From contig NZ_CDDA01000023.1 of the NCBI RefSeq assembly GCF_000819745.1, positions 62,001-126,000 of the forward strand: a stretch of 64,000 nt of DNA, given 5' to 3'. The position numbers and the translations under genes were made by a program. Under the pieces are notes generated by a model. The model was not told where the DNA came from. It worked only from the letters and a program-made list of their open reading frames with translations, and searched no databases. This DNA is from Aeromonas bestiarum (GTDB lineage Bacteria > Pseudomonadota > Gammaproteobacteria > Enterobacterales > Aeromonadaceae). Below are positions 52,262-62,958 of this stretch, piece after piece (position 1 is the first letter of the stretch; each line of letters begins with the position of its first letter).

Positions 52262-55200
52262 AGATCCTGTCCCTCAGCGGTGAGAACCTGGCCAGTCTGA
52301 CCGGGGCCTTCACCATCGACTTTACCAGGGGGGCGCTCGGCGCCGCCGGTCTGTTTGCCATCACGGGCAACACGGGCGCGGGCAAGAGCACCTTGCTCGA
52401 TGCCATCTGTCTGGCGCTGTACGACGAGATGCCACGCTTTATCGCCAACCGCAAGAATGTTGAGAAAATTGGTCGAGCGGATGAAGACGAAAAAGAAAAG
52501 TTAACCGCCAATGATGTGAGAAACATCCTCAGCCGCGGCCACGCCAGCGGCTGTGCCGAGGTGCAGTTTCGCGGCTGTGACGGTCGCATCTGGCTGGCGC
52601 GCTGGGCGGTGCGCCGGGCCCGCAACCGCTCCGAGGGGCGCTTTCAGACTCAGGAGCGCAGCCTGACCGACGTGGCGAGCGGCCAGGTCTTCTCCGGCAG
52701 CAAGCGGGAGCTGCAGGATCGCATCGACGAGCTGGTGGGGCTCTCCTGGGAGCAGTTCCGCCGCGCCGTGATCCTGCCCCAGGGGGAGTTTGCCGCCTTC
52801 CTGAAATCGAGTGCCGACGAGCGATCCGCCCTGCTCGAGCGCATGACGGGCACAGAGCTCTATTCCGCCATCTCCATCCAGACCCATGAGCGGGCGCGGG
52901 AGGAGCAGCAAAAATTGGCCGCCATAGGGCAACGGCTCGGCGACGTGGCGCTGATGGACGAGGCGACCCGCGAGCAGTGGGTCACCCAACAGTTGAGCCT
53001 CTCTACCGGCCTCAAGCACGAGCAGCAGCAGCGCCAGTTGTTGCAGGACTTGCGCGATCTCAACGATCGCATCGCCGCCCAGTTGCTGGCCTGTCAGGAG
53101 GGGCAGGCGGCACTGGCCGCTGCCGAAGCGGCTCACGCCCAGGCAGCGCCCGAGCGGGAGGAGTTTGCCCGCGCCGAGCAGGCCCAGGTGGCCCGCGCCG
53201 ATCACGACGAGCTGGCGCGCCTCACCCTGGAGGTGCAACAGCAGGAGCAGCTTATCGGCCAGTTGGGGCCCGAATTGTCACAGGTTGAACTGGCACAGCA
53301 ACAGGCCGCGCTGCGCGAGCAGCAACTGCTGGCCGACAAGATAGCCGCCGAGCGTGAATGGGGGGCGCTGCAACCCGAGCTCAAGCGGGCGCAGGAGCTG
53401 GATACCCGCATCAGGGAGAAGGGCAGCCTGTTGCAGGATGTCCAGCAGCAGGGGGCGCAGGCGCGCACCCTGCAACTGGCGCTGCAGCAGGAGTGGCAAC
53501 AGCAGGCGAGCCGGGTGCAGGCACTCGAGACCCGCCGCCAGCAATGGGCACTCTGGCTGGATGAGCGCAAGGCGCTGGCACCCCTGGCGCGCCAGTGGCA
53601 ACCCTTGCTGGCGGCCATGCAGGATTGGGCCGAGGGTCGGGATCAGCTGCAACATCTGCTGCAGAGTCGTGAGCACAAGGGCCATGCCCTGCGGGATCTC
53701 AACAGCCGGCTGGAGCAGGGTCAGCAGGAGCGGGATTACTGGCTGCAGGAGCGCACGCGGCTGCAACAGCAGCACGATCAGTTGCAGGCGCAGGAGTGGG
53801 ACGGCCAGGTCGCCAAGGCGCAGGAGCAGCGGCAGGCCCAGACCGAGCAGCTGGCGCGGGTACGGCAACTGCTGGAGCTGGCGGAGGCGGGCCGCAATCA
53901 CAGCGAGCAACAGGAGCGCTTGCTGCAAGAGATGGCGCTGCTCGAGCAACATCTGCACCGCCTGGCCGGTCAGCACGATGAGCTGGTGCCGGCGCTGGAA
54001 CGGCTCGCCACCCAGCGTGGCGAGGCGCGCCATGCCCTGGAGCAGGCTCGCGCCGTGGCCAGCTTGGAGCAGTATCGTCACGTGCTCAGCGATGGCTCTC
54101 CCTGCCCGCTCTGCGGCGCCGAGGATCACCCCTATAGCCAGAGCCAGCCGCAGGTGGCCGGCATACTGGCGCAACTGGCCGAGCGTGCCCGTCAGCTGGA
54201 GCTGGAGTGGGAGCGGCTCAATCATCAACATATTCAGGGGGAGAGCGAGCGGGTGGAATTGGCCCGTCAGCTGGCTGCCCGTCAGCAGCGCCAGCCTGAG
54301 CTTGAGGCGAGATCCGAACAGCTGACCCAGCGCTGGTTGCAACTGGGCGGCAATACCCTGCTGGGGCACGAACTGCCCTTGCGCCAGAGTCCGGCGGAGT
54401 GGGCGGATCTGCTGGCGAATCTCTTGGCACAGGGAGAGACCCTGGAGCTGGGTCTGGTGGCCGGCCAGCGCCAACTGCAGCAGGCCCAACAGGGGCAACA
54501 GCTGTTGATGGGGCTGCGCAATCAGCTGACCCAGTTGACTGCCCGTCATCAGCAGTTCGAACAGCAGTGGCAGGAGGCCGAGCGGCAGAAGATAGAGTGG
54601 GAGGCCGAGCTCAAGGCGCTGGCCGAGCAGGAGGCCGCACTGCGCCAGCGCCTGCTGCAGGGGGAGGCTCGACTCGATGAACAGATGGGGGCCGAACCCT
54701 GGCGTCAGTGGCTCGGCAGCCGGCAGTGGCTCGAATGGCAGCAGACCTGCGAGGCCTATCTGCAGGGGCAGCGCGAGTGGGAGCAGCTTGGCAGTGAACT
54801 CGCCAGCCTGACGCCGGGCGTGAGCGCGCAGGAGGCGCGGGTGCAGAGCCAGAACGCGTTGCTGCACAAGCTGGAGCGCGACTACAAGGAGGCAGAGTTG
54901 CAGCGCCAGGGCTTGCTCGCCAGCCGCGAGGCCTGCCTCGGAGGCCGCCCTGTCGCCGAGGTCGAAGGCGAATGGCAACAACGGTTGTCGCATGCCGCCA
55001 ACCAGCTCGAGGAGGCGGTGGCCGCCTTGCGGATTGCCCGGGAGAAACAGACCGAGCTCAAGACCAGACTGGCTCACCTTGAGCAGGACAAGCAGGTGAG
55101 CAGCCGTCGCCAGCGCGAGGTGCTGGGACGCTGGGCGGCGCACGCCAGCACCCTGGGCATCGCCGAATATGATCTGCGGCGACTGCTGGCCATGGGGCCG

Positions 55201-56016
55201 GATGAGCTCAAGGCTCGCCGTGTCGCCTTGCAGCAGCTGGACGACGCCCTGGCCGAGGCTCGCACCCGGCTGGCCGAGCGCCAGCGGGCGCTGGCGTTGG
55301 AGGAGGTCAAGCTGGCGCGTTATCGCGAACATCACGGCGAGCTGACCGCCCTCTCTGCACAGGAGCTTGGCCTGCGCCTGGGGGCCAGCGAGGCCCATTG
55401 CCGCGAGCTGGAAGAGCAACTGTTCCAGTGCAAGAGCACCCTGGCCCAGGCCGAGGCGGCTGCCCTCAAGGCGGGCTCCCTGCAAGAGGAGCTGGGCCGC
55501 CAGCAGGCGGTAGCGGATCACTGGCAGCAGCTGTCCGAGCTTGTCGGCTCCGCCAGCGGCGCCAAGCTGCGCACCTTCGCCCAGAGCCTCACCCTCGAAC
55601 GTCTATTGTTGGAGGCCAATGCCCAGCTCGGCGAGCTGTCGCCGCGCTACCGGCTGGAGCGGGTACCCGGCACGGATCTGGCGCTGCAGGTGGTGGATCT
55701 CGACATGGGGGATGAGGTGCGATCCGTGGACTCCCTCTCAGGTGGCGAGAGCTTTCTGGTGTCGCTGGCGCTGGCGCTGGCCCTCTCCAGCCTCTCGTCG
55801 CGCCAGACCCAGGTCGAGTCGCTGTTTATCGACGAGGGCTTCGGCACCCTGGATCCGGACAGCCTGGATCTCGCGCTCTCCAGCCTGGACTCGCTGCAGG
55901 CGGCCGGCCGCCAGATAGGCGTCATCTCCCACGTGCAGACCCTGGTGGAGCGGATCGGCGTGCAGATCCGGGTCGAGGCCCTCGGCGGCGGCGAGAGCCG
56001 GGTGGTGCTGCCCTGA
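52258..56016 (+). CDS. sbcC: SbcC ATPase subunit (Rad50-like)
   Basis: 1252 residues, somewhat longer than E. coli SbcC (1048). Walker A FAITGNTGAGKSTLLDAICL near the N-terminus; Walker B and signature near the C-terminus (DSLSGGESFLVSLALALALS, FIDEGFGTLDPDSLDLALSS). Between them is a very long coiled coil rich in Gln, Leu and Glu, with the zinc-hook CPLCGAEDHPYS (SPCPLCG) near residue 620. It clamps and remodels DNA for SbcD. Confidence 0.96.
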   Translation: MKILSLSGENLASLTGAFTIDFTRGALGAAGLFAITGNTGAGKSTLLDAICLALYDEMPRFIANRKNVEKIGRADEDEKEKLTANDVRNILSRGHASGCAEVQFRGCDGRIWLARWAVRRARNRSEGRFQTQERSLTDVASGQVFSGSKRELQDRIDELVGLSWEQFRRAVILPQGEFAAFLKSSADERSALLERMTGTELYSAISIQTHERAREEQQKLAAIGQRLGDVALMDEATREQWVTQQLSLSTGLKHEQQQRQLLQDLRDLNDRIAAQLLACQEGQAALAAAEAAHAQAAPEREEFARAEQAQVARADHDELARLTLEVQQQEQLIGQLGPELSQVELAQQQAALREQQLLADKIAAEREWGALQPELKRAQELDTRIREKGSLLQDVQQQGAQARTLQLALQQEWQQQASRVQALETRRQQWALWLDERKALAPLARQWQPLLAAMQDWAEGRDQLQHLLQSREHKGHALRDLNSRLEQGQQERDYWLQERTRLQQQHDQLQAQEWDGQVAKAQEQRQAQTEQLARVRQLLELAEAGRNHSEQQERLLQEMALLEQHLHRLAGQHDELVPALERLATQRGEARHALEQARAVASLEQYRHVLSDGSPCPLCGAEDHPYSQSQPQVAGILAQLAERARQLELEWERLNHQHIQGESERVELARQLAARQQRQPELEARSEQLTQRWLQLGGNTLLGHELPLRQSPAEWADLLANLLAQGETLELGLVAGQRQLQQAQQGQQLLMGLRNQLTQLTARHQQFEQQWQEAERQKIEWEAELKALAEQEAALRQRLLQGEARLDEQMGAEPWRQWLGSRQWLEWQQTCEAYLQGQREWEQLGSELASLTPGVSAQEARVQSQNALLHKLERDYKEAELQRQGLLASREACLGGRPVAEVEGEWQQRLSHAANQLEEAVAALRIAREKQTELKTRLAHLEQDKQVSSRRQREVLGRWAAHASTLGIAEYDLRRLLAMGPDELKARRVALQQLDDALAEARTRLAERQRALALEEVKLARYREHHGELTALSAQELGLRLGASEAHCRELEEQLFQCKSTLAQAEAAALKAGSLQEELGRQQAVADHWQQLSELVGSASGAKLRTFAQSLTLERLLLEANAQLGELSPRYRLERVPGTDLALQVVDLDMGDEVRSVDSLSGGESFLVSLALALALSSLSSRQTQVESLFIDEGFGTLDPDSLDLALSSLDSLQAAGRQIGVISHVQTLVERIGVQIRVEALGGGESRVVLP

Positions 56017-56036
56017 TGGTGATGTTTCAGCCATGG

Positions 56037-56066
56037 CAAAAGGCCCCTGTCAAAGGGGCCTTTTTG
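56037..56066. terminator. terminator between sbcC and cytochrome b561
   Basis: AAAAGGCCCC-TGTCAAA-GGGGCCTTTTT. It lies between convergent genes and has U tracts on both sides. Confidence 0.9.
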
Positions 56067-56088
56067 TTGGCGTGTTCAAGACATGTGC

Positions 56089-56640
56089 TTATTTCCGCTC
56101 GGGCAACATATTGGTCAGTGTGTTGTCCTTGAGCACATGGTGATGATAGATGGCGGCCACGGCGTGCAGGGCGATCAGGGCATAGCCTATGTTGGCCAGC
56201 GTCTCGTGCAGCTCCTTTATCGTTCCCTTCACGCCATCATCCGGCGCAATCAGGGCGGGCAGTTCGAACCCGAAGAAGGGGATGGGCTTGCCGCCTGCGC
56301 TCAGCAGCAGCCAGCCCAGCAGCGGGGTGAGGATCAGAAAACCATACAGCGCCAGATGGGCGAGCTGAGCCAGCTTGAGCATCAGGGGAGACTGTTCGGG
56401 CACTATGCGGGGTGAAGGGCTGCTGAAACGCACCAGCAACCGCGCCACGACCAGTGCCAGGATCAGCAAGCCCGCCATGAAGTGAAACTCCTTCATCAGA
56501 TCGCGCCCGGCCGAGCCCTTGGGAAAGATGTCCCTGAATTCCATCAGGGCGTAGACGGCGATCATCAGCAGCAGGGTCAGCCAGTGCAGGCCGATACTCA
56601 GGCTGCCGTAACGTTGTTCGGTATTCTTCAACATGTTCAT
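56089..56640 (-). CDS. cytochrome b561
   Basis: 183 residues, four membrane helices with the di-heme b561 pattern: SIGLHWLTLLLMIAVYALM, EFHFMAGLLILALVVARLL, LAHLALYGFLILTPLLGW and ELHETLANIGYALIALHAVA, followed by HHHVLKD. The histidines of these helices coordinate heme b. It passes electrons to or from quinone in the inner membrane. E. coli CybB/YodB are relatives; the specific ortholog is not certain. Confidence 0.9.
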   Translation of the reverse strand: MNMLKNTEQRYGSLSIGLHWLTLLLMIAVYALMEFRDIFPKGSAGRDLMKEFHFMAGLLILALVVARLLVRFSSPSPRIVPEQSPLMLKLAQLAHLALYGFLILTPLLGWLLLSAGGKPIPFFGFELPALIAPDDGVKGTIKELHETLANIGYALIALHAVAAIYHHHVLKDNTLTNMLPERK

Positions 56641-56863
56641 GTCCTTCTCTGGGCGCTCATTGCATCACTTTTTATTCATCCGGGCTGCTTCCTGTGCCCG
56701 GACCTCCTTGCATCCATCTCCATGTTACAAGTCCTGTTCGACCAAACTTTGATCTCGATAACTTTTTAACATTTTATTCTCATCTCTCAGGCGGTGCCCG
56801 GCGAGGCTCCTCTCTGCGCAGGGCTATGCTTCTGGTAACGGCAGTGCTGATGAGGATCTGGTC

Positions 56864-57682
56864 ATGAAACATCTTGGGTTGGGCGCTGCGCTGCTGCTCA
56901 TGCTGGGCGCAATTCTGCTTGGTGTGGCTGGCAGTGGCAGCGATCGCCTCTCTGCGGCAGAGCCTGAGCATCCATCGCACTTTTCCGCCTATCTGGGGCT
57001 CTTGCCTGGGCTCATAGATTCCGATGGGAGCGGCCCCTTCGTCGACTTGGTCAAGGCCATAGCCGCGCTGGATGACGGGGTCGAGGTGAGCGTGATGGTC
57101 TACCCCATGTCGCGTGCGACGCGCAGCGTGGTGGTGGGGGAGGCGGACTTCAATCTGCCCGCCCTGCGCAATCCCTATATCGACGAGTCCATGCTGCCCT
57201 ATCGCTTCAGCTCGGTGACCTTCGGTAAGGTGACCCATGTGCTCTACAGCAACAGCGCAGCTCCCATCACTCCGGCCATGGTGCTCGGTTACGAGTACAC
57301 CAAGCGCGATCTGCTCATCGAGGGGGTGAGCGACTTCTGGCCCTTCTCGGTCAAGCGTTCCCTCTCTATCGATCAGTCCCTCGGCAAGCTGAGCAGGGGC
57401 CGTATCGATGCCTTCCTCTGGGCGCAGGAGGAGGCGGATTTTGCCCTCAAGAAGATGGGGCTGACCAATATCCATCGAGTCTATTTTGGCGAGTTTGACG
57501 ATGTGTTCATCATCCCCAAGGGAGAGAGAGGCGACGCGGTGGACCGCTTCCTGACGCAGTCCATCGAAAGGCTCAGGGCCACCGGCCAGCTGGGCCAGAT
57601 CTACTCCGGCATCCATGGTCCCTATCAGGAGTGGCAGCCGGGAGAAAGCGCTGCGACCAGGGCGGTCCGAACGACGCCATGA
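56864..57682 (+). CDS. periplasmic substrate-binding-like protein (family 3 type)
   Basis: 272 residues. N-terminal hydrophobic segment (GAALLLMLGAILLGVAGSG) acts as signal or anchor. The remainder has a type II periplasmic-binding fold: FVDLVKAIAALDDG, VSVMVYPMSRATRSVVVGEAD (P-x-x-R-A motif) and LGYEYTKRDLLIEG, SIDQSLGKLSRGRIDAFL. No permease or ATPase is nearby; instead a diguanylate cyclase gene follows 56 nt later, which suggests a signalling role. The ligand is unknown. GAGG lies about 9 nt upstream. Confidence 0.7.
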   Translation: MKHLGLGAALLLMLGAILLGVAGSGSDRLSAAEPEHPSHFSAYLGLLPGLIDSDGSGPFVDLVKAIAALDDGVEVSVMVYPMSRATRSVVVGEADFNLPALRNPYIDESMLPYRFSSVTFGKVTHVLYSNSAAPITPAMVLGYEYTKRDLLIEGVSDFWPFSVKRSLSIDQSLGKLSRGRIDAFLWAQEEADFALKKMGLTNIHRVYFGEFDDVFIIPKGERGDAVDRFLTQSIERLRATGQLGQIYSGIHGPYQEWQPGESAATRAVRTTP

Positions 57683-57738
57683 TCCAGTTTACCGAGTCGG
57701 CAGACTCACTTACTTTTGAGTGAAATATTGGTAAGGGA

Positions 57739-58707
57739 ATGGCCTTGAACATATCCGAGTCGGCGATATTGACCGAATTGCAGCAGATCCTGTTTCGATC
57801 CTTTGACGTGATCCCGTTTCCAATCCTCATTTCGGAAGCGATTTGTGGTGACACCCTTGGCACCATACCGACCACGCTGTCGGACATCCCCGTGCGTCAT
57901 CACAGGTTTGTGAACCAGGCCTTCTCGGCGCAACTGGGTTACACCCTGGCCGATCTGCCCGACATGACCGCCTGGTTTGCGACTGTGTATCACGACGAGC
58001 AGAGCAGAACCCAGGCCATCCAGGACTGGAATCAGGTTGTCATGACCAGCCTGGCCAATGGCTCTGCCGTGGCGGAGATGTCTACCCGAATCCACTGCAA
58101 GAATGGCCAGCGGCGCTGGTTTACCATCACGGCCCAGCTTACTGCCGATGCCATGCCCGGCTGGCACATAGTGACGTTTCGCGACATTCACGATCTGCAC
58201 TGCATGATAGAGGAGGTGAGTCACCTCTCCTGTACCGACCCGCTGACAGAGCTCGGCAACCGGCGCGGTGCCGAGCAGCAGTTGCAGGCGCTCTGGCTGC
58301 AGGGCCACATGTTCTCGGTGATCCTGTGCGATATCGATCACTTCAAGCAGGTCAACGACAGGTATGGCCATCCCGCCGGGGATGCTGCCCTGTGTGGCGT
58401 TGCCCGCATCATGGAAGAGCAGCTGCAGGGGGCCGAGTGTCTGGCCCGCTGGGGAGGGGAGGAGTTCCTGCTGATCCTGCCGGGAGCGGACGCCTCGCGG
58501 GTGCTTGCCAGGGCGGAGCAGCTGCGTCAGCTGTTGTCTGCCAGCCCCATGAGTTGGCACCATCACCATTTCTCGCTGACGATGAGTTTTGGCTGCGCCA
58601 CCCTGGCTGCCGGGCAGAGCCTGGACAACCTGTTGCTGGTGGCCGATCGGGCCCTGTATCAGGCCAAGGCGCAGGGGCGCAATCGGGTGGTATTTGGCAA
58701 GACCTAG
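57739..58707 (+). CDS. PAS-GGDEF diguanylate cyclase, soluble
   Basis: 322 residues. A PAS domain occupies about residues 20-155 (HRFVNQAFSAQLGYTLADL ... GWHIVTFRDI). The GGDEF domain follows: DPLTELGNRRGAEQQL, ILCDIDHFKQVNDRYGHPAGD and the active-site RWGGEEFLLILP (GGEEF). The RxxD inhibitory site is not present (residues upstream of the motif read GAECLA). It should make cyclic di-GMP. The ATG has a ribosome site only 1 nt away; TTG 57748 is a possible alternative. It may be controlled by the binding protein encoded just before it. Confidence 0.9.
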   Translation: MALNISESAILTELQQILFRSFDVIPFPILISEAICGDTLGTIPTTLSDIPVRHHRFVNQAFSAQLGYTLADLPDMTAWFATVYHDEQSRTQAIQDWNQVVMTSLANGSAVAEMSTRIHCKNGQRRWFTITAQLTADAMPGWHIVTFRDIHDLHCMIEEVSHLSCTDPLTELGNRRGAEQQLQALWLQGHMFSVILCDIDHFKQVNDRYGHPAGDAALCGVARIMEEQLQGAECLARWGGEEFLLILPGADASRVLARAEQLRQLLSASPMSWHHHHFSLTMSFGCATLAAGQSLDNLLLVADRALYQAKAQGRNRVVFGKT

Positions 58708-58733
58708 CCCGGCGTCAATGGTCAGCACGGCCC

Positions 58734-58770
58734 ATAAAAAAACCGAAGCGCTTGGCTTCGGTTTTTTGTT
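58734..58770. terminator. terminator shared by the cyclase gene and crr
   Basis: AAAACCGAAGC-GCTTG-GCTTCGGTTTT; an 11-bp stem with A and T tracts on both sides, between convergent genes. Confidence 0.92.
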
Positions 58771-58797
58771 GCAGTCACTGGCACCAGCCAGAGCGCA

Positions 58798-59307
58798 TTA
58801 TTTCTTGATGCGGATCACCGGGGTCTCGCCCACGGTCACGGCGCCAGTCATCTTGATCAGCTCTTTGATCTCGTCCATGTTGGAGATGACCACAGGCGTC
58901 AGGGTAGACTTGGCTTTCGCTTCCAGGATGGCCAGATCGAACTCGATGATGGTATCACCGCGCTTGACCTTCTGACCTTCCTGAGCGATGCGCTTGAAGC
59001 CTTCACCTTTCAGTTCAACGGTGTCGATACCGAAGTGAACGAACAGCTCGATACCTGAGTCGGATTCCAGCGAGAACGCATGGTTGGTCTCGAAGATCTT
59101 GCCGATGGTGCCATCGCACGGTGCAACCATCTTGTTGCCAGCCGGCTTGATGGCGATACCGTCGCCGACAATCTTCTCGGCGAAGACAACGTCAGGCACA
59201 TCTTCGATCGGCACGATTTCCCCTGACAGCGGGGCAAAAATTTCGATGCCGCCGGTATCAGAGCTATCGTCGGAAACCAGTTTCTTCAGTTTATCAAACA
59301 GACCCAT
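58798..59307 (-). CDS. crr: glucose-specific PTS enzyme IIA (Crr)
   Basis: 169 residues, the same length as E. coli. Phosphorylated His91 in FVHFGIDTV and the supporting His76 (FETNHAFSL) are present. It carries phosphate from HPr to the glucose permease, activates adenylate cyclase and blocks other permeases (inducer exclusion). It is the third gene of the ptsH-ptsI-crr operon, 43 nt after ptsI. Confidence 0.97.
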   Translation of the reverse strand: MGLFDKLKKLVSDDSSDTGGIEIFAPLSGEIVPIEDVPDVVFAEKIVGDGIAIKPAGNKMVAPCDGTIGKIFETNHAFSLESDSGIELFVHFGIDTVELKGEGFKRIAQEGQKVKRGDTIIEFDLAILEAKAKSTLTPVVISNMDEIKELIKMTGAVTVGETPVIRIKK

Positions 59308-59350
59308 AGTAAAAGCTCCTAGAGATGATTGTCGCTGTTTGCAGCCGATC

Positions 59351-61078
59351 TTAGCAGACTGCCTTCTGCTTAATAAAGTTATCTACACAGGCTTCGATTT
59401 CGGCGGCGGTTGCATAGCTCAGAGCCTGGTCAGCCATTGCCTTCACATCTTCGAAGTTGGTGTTGCGGATAAGCTTCTTGATACGCGGTACAGAGATGGA
59501 ACTCATGGAGAACTCATCCAGACCCATACCCAGCAGCAGCAGTGTGGCGCGTTCGTCACCAGCCAGCTCACCACACATACCGGTCCACTTGCCATTGTCA
59601 TGGGAAGCGTCGATAACCATCTTGATCAGCGTCAGGACGGAGGGTGACAGCGGGTTGTACATGGCGGAGATCATCTCGTTACCACGGTCGACTGCCAGAG
59701 TGTACTGGGTCAGGTCGTTGGTACCGATACTGAAGAAATCCACTTCTTTAGCCAGATGATGAGCCATCACGGCAGCAGCCGGAGTCTCGATCATGATACC
59801 CACTTCGATGGATTCATCAAAGGCTTTGCCTTCGGTGCGCAGTTCGGCTTTCAGCTTCTCTACGGTGGCCTTCAGGCTACGGAACTCTTCGACGGAGATG
59901 ATCATCGGGAACATGATGCGCAGTTTGCCGAAGGCAGACGCACGCAGTATGGCCCGCAGCTGGGCATGCATGATGTCTTCGCGATCGAAGAAAATACGCA
60001 CGGCACGCCAGCCCAGGAAGGGGTTCATCTCTTTCGGGAAATTCATGTAAGGCAGTTCTTTGTCGCCGCCAATGTCCATGGTACGGACTATGATCGGCTG
60101 ATCCGGCATGGCCTCTGCCACTTCTTTGTAGGCCTTGAACTGCTCATCTTCGGTCGGCAGCGCATCACGGTCCATGAACAGGAACTCGGTGCGGTACAGA
60201 CCCACGCCTTCGGCGCCATTGCGGATGGCACCCTCGGTATCCTTGACGGTACCTATGTTGGCGCAGACTTCGACCTGATGACCATCGAGGGTGATGGCAG
60301 GCAGGTCTTTCAGCTTGGCCAGCTCGTCCTTCTCGGCCTGGAACTGGGCCTGGAACTGCTTGGCTTCAGTCAGCTGCTCGGCGGTCGGGTTGATGATGAT
60401 CTGGTTGTTGATTGCATCCAGTATCAGCATCTCGCCATTGTTGACGCGCTCGGTGATGTCGTTGGTGCCCACTATGGCCGGCAGCTCCAGGGAGCGCGCC
60501 ATGATGGAGGTGTGAGAGGTACGGCCACCGATGTCGGTAACGAAACCCAGCACATATTTCAGGTTGATCTGGGCAGTTTCGGACGGGGTCAGGTCTTTGG
60601 CGACCAGGATGACCTCTTCGTCTATGGTGCTCAGGTTGACAACGGCGATGCCCAGCACGTTCTTCACCAGACGGGTTCCGATGTCACGGAAGTCGGTGGC
60701 GCGCTCGCGCAGGTAGGGATCGTCCAGATCGGCCATCATCTTGGCGTATTGCTCGATGACCTCGTAGACGGCCTTATCAGCGGTGGCCTTGTTGTCTTTG
60801 ATGAAGGATCTGATATCCCCTTCCAGCTCCTCATCTTCGAGCAGCATGATGTGGCCTTCGAAGATGGCCTCTTTTTCCTCACCGAAGGTGCGACCAGCCA
60901 TGGCTTTGATGGCTTCCAGCTGGGCAGCTGACTTGGTGCGGGCTTCGAGGAAGCGGTTGATCTCGGCGTCAATCTGGTCAGCAGAAATCTTGCCCTGATT
61001 GATAACGATTTCATCTTCTTTCAGAAGAAGCGCCTTACCGAATGCGATACCGGGGGACGCAAGAATGCCAGATATCAT
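59351..61078 (-). CDS. ptsI: PTS enzyme I (phosphoenolpyruvate-protein phosphotransferase)
   Basis: 575 residues as in E. coli. The phospho-His lies in [23 protein letters not shown]/Mg site motifs [18 protein letters not shown] and [17 protein letters not shown]; the C-terminal MCGELAGDE loop carries the catalytic Cys. It takes phosphate from PEP and gives it to HPr. It starts 44 nt after ptsH on the minus strand. Confidence 0.97.
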   Translation of the reverse strand: MISGILASPGIAFGKALLLKEDEIVINQGKISADQIDAEINRFLEARTKSAAQLEAIKAMAGRTFGEEKEAIFEGHIMLLEDEELEGDIRSFIKDNKATADKAVYEVIEQYAKMMADLDDPYLRERATDFRDIGTRLVKNVLGIAVVNLSTIDEEVILVAKDLTPSETAQINLKYVLGFVTDIGGRTSHTSIMARSLELPAIVGTNDITERVNNGEMLILDAINNQIIINPTAEQLTEAKQFQAQFQAEKDELAKLKDLPAITLDGHQVEVCANIGTVKDTEGAIRNGAEGVGLYRTEFLFMDRDALPTEDEQFKAYKEVAEAMPDQPIIVRTMDIGGDKELPYMNFPKEMNPFLGWRAVRIFFDREDIMHAQLRAILRASAFGKLRIMFPMIISVEEFRSLKATVEKLKAELRTEGKAFDESIEVGIMIETPAAAVMAHHLAKEVDFFSIGTNDLTQYTLAVDRGNEMISAMYNPLSPSVLTLIKMVIDASHDNGKWTGMCGELAGDERATLLLLGMGLDEFSMSSISVPRIKKLIRNTNFEDVKAMADQALSYATAAEIEACVDNFIKQKAVC

Positions 61079-61122
61079 AATCCTTCCTATTAAAACGACT
61101 GTGGGGGAGGAGTAAAGCTGGA

Positions 61123-61380
61123 TTACTCCAGCTCGTCCATCAGGGCAACCAGCTTCTCAACGGCTTTCTGAGCGTCCGGGCCGTCGGCCTGGATGGTCAC
61201 GTTGGTGCCTTTGGTCAGGCCCAGGGTCTGCAGCTTGAACAGGCTCTTGGCGCTGGCGGATTTGCCACCGGAGACCACAGTGATCTCGCTTTGGAATTCT
61301 TTGGCTTCTTTCACGAACTGAGCTGCCGGACGGGTGTGCAGACCGTTTTCAGCAGTGATAACAACAGACTTCTCGTACAT
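61123..61380 (-). CDS. ptsH: PTS phosphocarrier protein HPr
   Basis: 85 residues. Phospho-His15 in [16 protein letters not shown]; the Ser of [18 protein letters not shown] corresponds to Ser46. It carries phosphate from enzyme I to sugar-specific IIA proteins. First gene of the operon. Confidence 0.97.
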   Translation of the reverse strand: MYEKSVVITAENGLHTRPAAQFVKEAKEFQSEITVVSGGKSASAKSLFKLQTLGLTKGTNVTIQADGPDAQKAVEKLVALMDELE

Positions 61381-61663
61381 GGTTTCACCCCATATTATTG
61401 ATATTTTTTGGAGAGATGGATGCTTTTGACGCTTCCTTATCTCACCGTGTCAGTATGGATATGTTGTAAAGTAACGAAATCAGACCTGCAATGGTTTAAT
61501 CCAGGTCAATTTTCTGTGCAGTATTCGGTGTCTGCCCAAACTCTTTTCCGTTATCGCGCTACAAGCCGCATAAATACTGGCTTGAAATTATTTTATAACG
61601 AAAAATAACACTTTGTTACTTTGTGATACCTAGTCGGCAAACACCTCGTGACGCCGCACAGGA

Positions 61664-61679
61664 TATGAGATTTATCACG
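61664..61679 (-). promoter_or_regulatory. possible CRP site upstream of ptsH
   Basis: On the minus strand CGTGATAAATCTCATA matches the CRP consensus TGTGA-N6-TCACA at 8 of 10 arm positions. It is about 285 nt upstream of the ptsH start, in a 360-nt AT-rich leader that probably holds more than one promoter, as in E. coli. Confidence 0.35.
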
Positions 61680-61775
61680 GAATGTCTGCTTTTTTTGTCG
61701 CCCACCAGCTTGTTATTTTACCCCAAAAAATAAGGGGCCGAGTGGCGCTGCCAAGTGCTCAGTCTAGCTCATAAA

Positions 61776-61802
61776 GAAACGGCGCTCCTGGGAGCGCCGT
61801 TG
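61776..61802 (-). terminator. terminator of cysK
   Basis: On the minus strand AACGGCGCTCC-CAG-GAGCGCCGTT is followed by TCTTTAT. It also faces the ptsH leader (61381-61775), which contains no gene I can support. Confidence 0.85.
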
Positions 61803-61822
61803 TTTTGAAAGAATCCGATCAC

Positions 61823-62791
61823 CTATTGCTGCAGTTCCTGCTCGCTGAACACCCCGGCAAACAGGGCGCTGGAGAGGTAACGCTCGGCGGCGCTCGGCAG
61901 TATGACGACTATGGTCTTGTCGGCAAATTCCGGCAACTCGGCCAGGCGAGCGGCGGCCACGACGGCGGCCCCCGAGCTTATCCCGGCCAGGATCCCTTCC
62001 TCTTCCATCAGGCGACGGGCCATCTCGATGGCATCATCGCTGCTTACCTGCTCGACGCGGTCCAGCAGGGTCAGGTCCAGGTTGCCCGGGATGAAACCGG
62101 CGCCAATGCCCTGGATCTTGTGAGGGCCCGGCTTGATTTCGAGACCGGCCAGACGCTGGCTGATCACGGGAGATTCGCTCGGCTCGACGGCCACCGAGAC
62201 CACGGCCTTGCCCTTGGTCTGTTTCAGATAGCGGGAGACACCGGTAATGGTGCCACCCGTGCCGACGCCCGCCACGAACACATCCACCTGACCGTCGGTG
62301 GCATCCCAGATCTCGGGGCCCGTGGTCTTCTCGTGGATTTCCGGGTTGGCGGGGTTTTCAAACTGTTGCAGCAGGACATATTTGCCCGGCTCGGATTCGA
62401 GGATCTCGTTGGCCTTGGCGATGGCGCCCTTCATGCCCAGCGGCCCTTCGGTCAGCACCAGATTGGCGCCGAGCGCCTTGAGCAGTTTGCGGCGCTCCAG
62501 GCTCATGGTGGCGGGCATGGTCAAGGTGATGGGATAGCCGCGAGCGGCGGCCACGAAAGCCAGAGCAATACCCGTGTTACCGCTGGTGGGTTCGATGATC
62601 TCCTTGCCCTTGGTCAGGACGCCGCGTTTCTCGGCATCCCAGATCAGGTTGGCGCCGATGCGGCACTTGACGCTGAAGCTCGGGTTACGGCTCTCAATCT
62701 TGGCCAGTACGCGGCCCTTGGTAACACGGTTGAGTCGAACCAGCGGGGTGTGACCTATGGTCTGGCTGTTGTCCTCAAAAATTTTGCTCAT
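61823..62791 (-). CDS. cysK: cysteine synthase A (O-acetylserine sulfhydrylase)
   Basis: 322 residues as in E. coli CysK (323). PLP lysine is Lys42 in [19 protein letters not shown]; substrate loop [22 protein letters not shown] phosphate loop [16 protein letters not shown]; the C-terminal [20 protein letters not shown]. It makes cysteine from O-acetylserine and sulfide. The gene stands alone. Confidence 0.97.
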   Translation of the reverse strand: MSKIFEDNSQTIGHTPLVRLNRVTKGRVLAKIESRNPSFSVKCRIGANLIWDAEKRGVLTKGKEIIEPTSGNTGIALAFVAAARGYPITLTMPATMSLERRKLLKALGANLVLTEGPLGMKGAIAKANEILESEPGKYVLLQQFENPANPEIHEKTTGPEIWDATDGQVDVFVAGVGTGGTITGVSRYLKQTKGKAVVSVAVEPSESPVISQRLAGLEIKPGPHKIQGIGAGFIPGNLDLTLLDRVEQVSSDDAIEMARRLMEEEGILAGISSGAAVVAAARLAELPEFADKTIVVILPSAAERYLSSALFAGVFSEQELQQ

Positions 62792-62958
62792 GGTGCTATC
62801 CCTGTTTGTTACGGCGATGAAACAAGATTACCCTGTGGTTTCTGAATGAGAAGTGACGATTTGTTATAACAATATGTTATTACAAGATATAGAGCTTATT
62901 CTTTCTTACTGAGGCCTCGATCTCAAAAAGGTCTCTTGTCGTCAAAGGAATGGACGTT

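Noticed and set aside
59756-60931. Long open frame (391 codons) on the strand opposite ptsI
   Set aside because: It is the antisense shadow of a well-conserved enzyme; the translation is His/Gly/Asp-rich with no recognisable domain.
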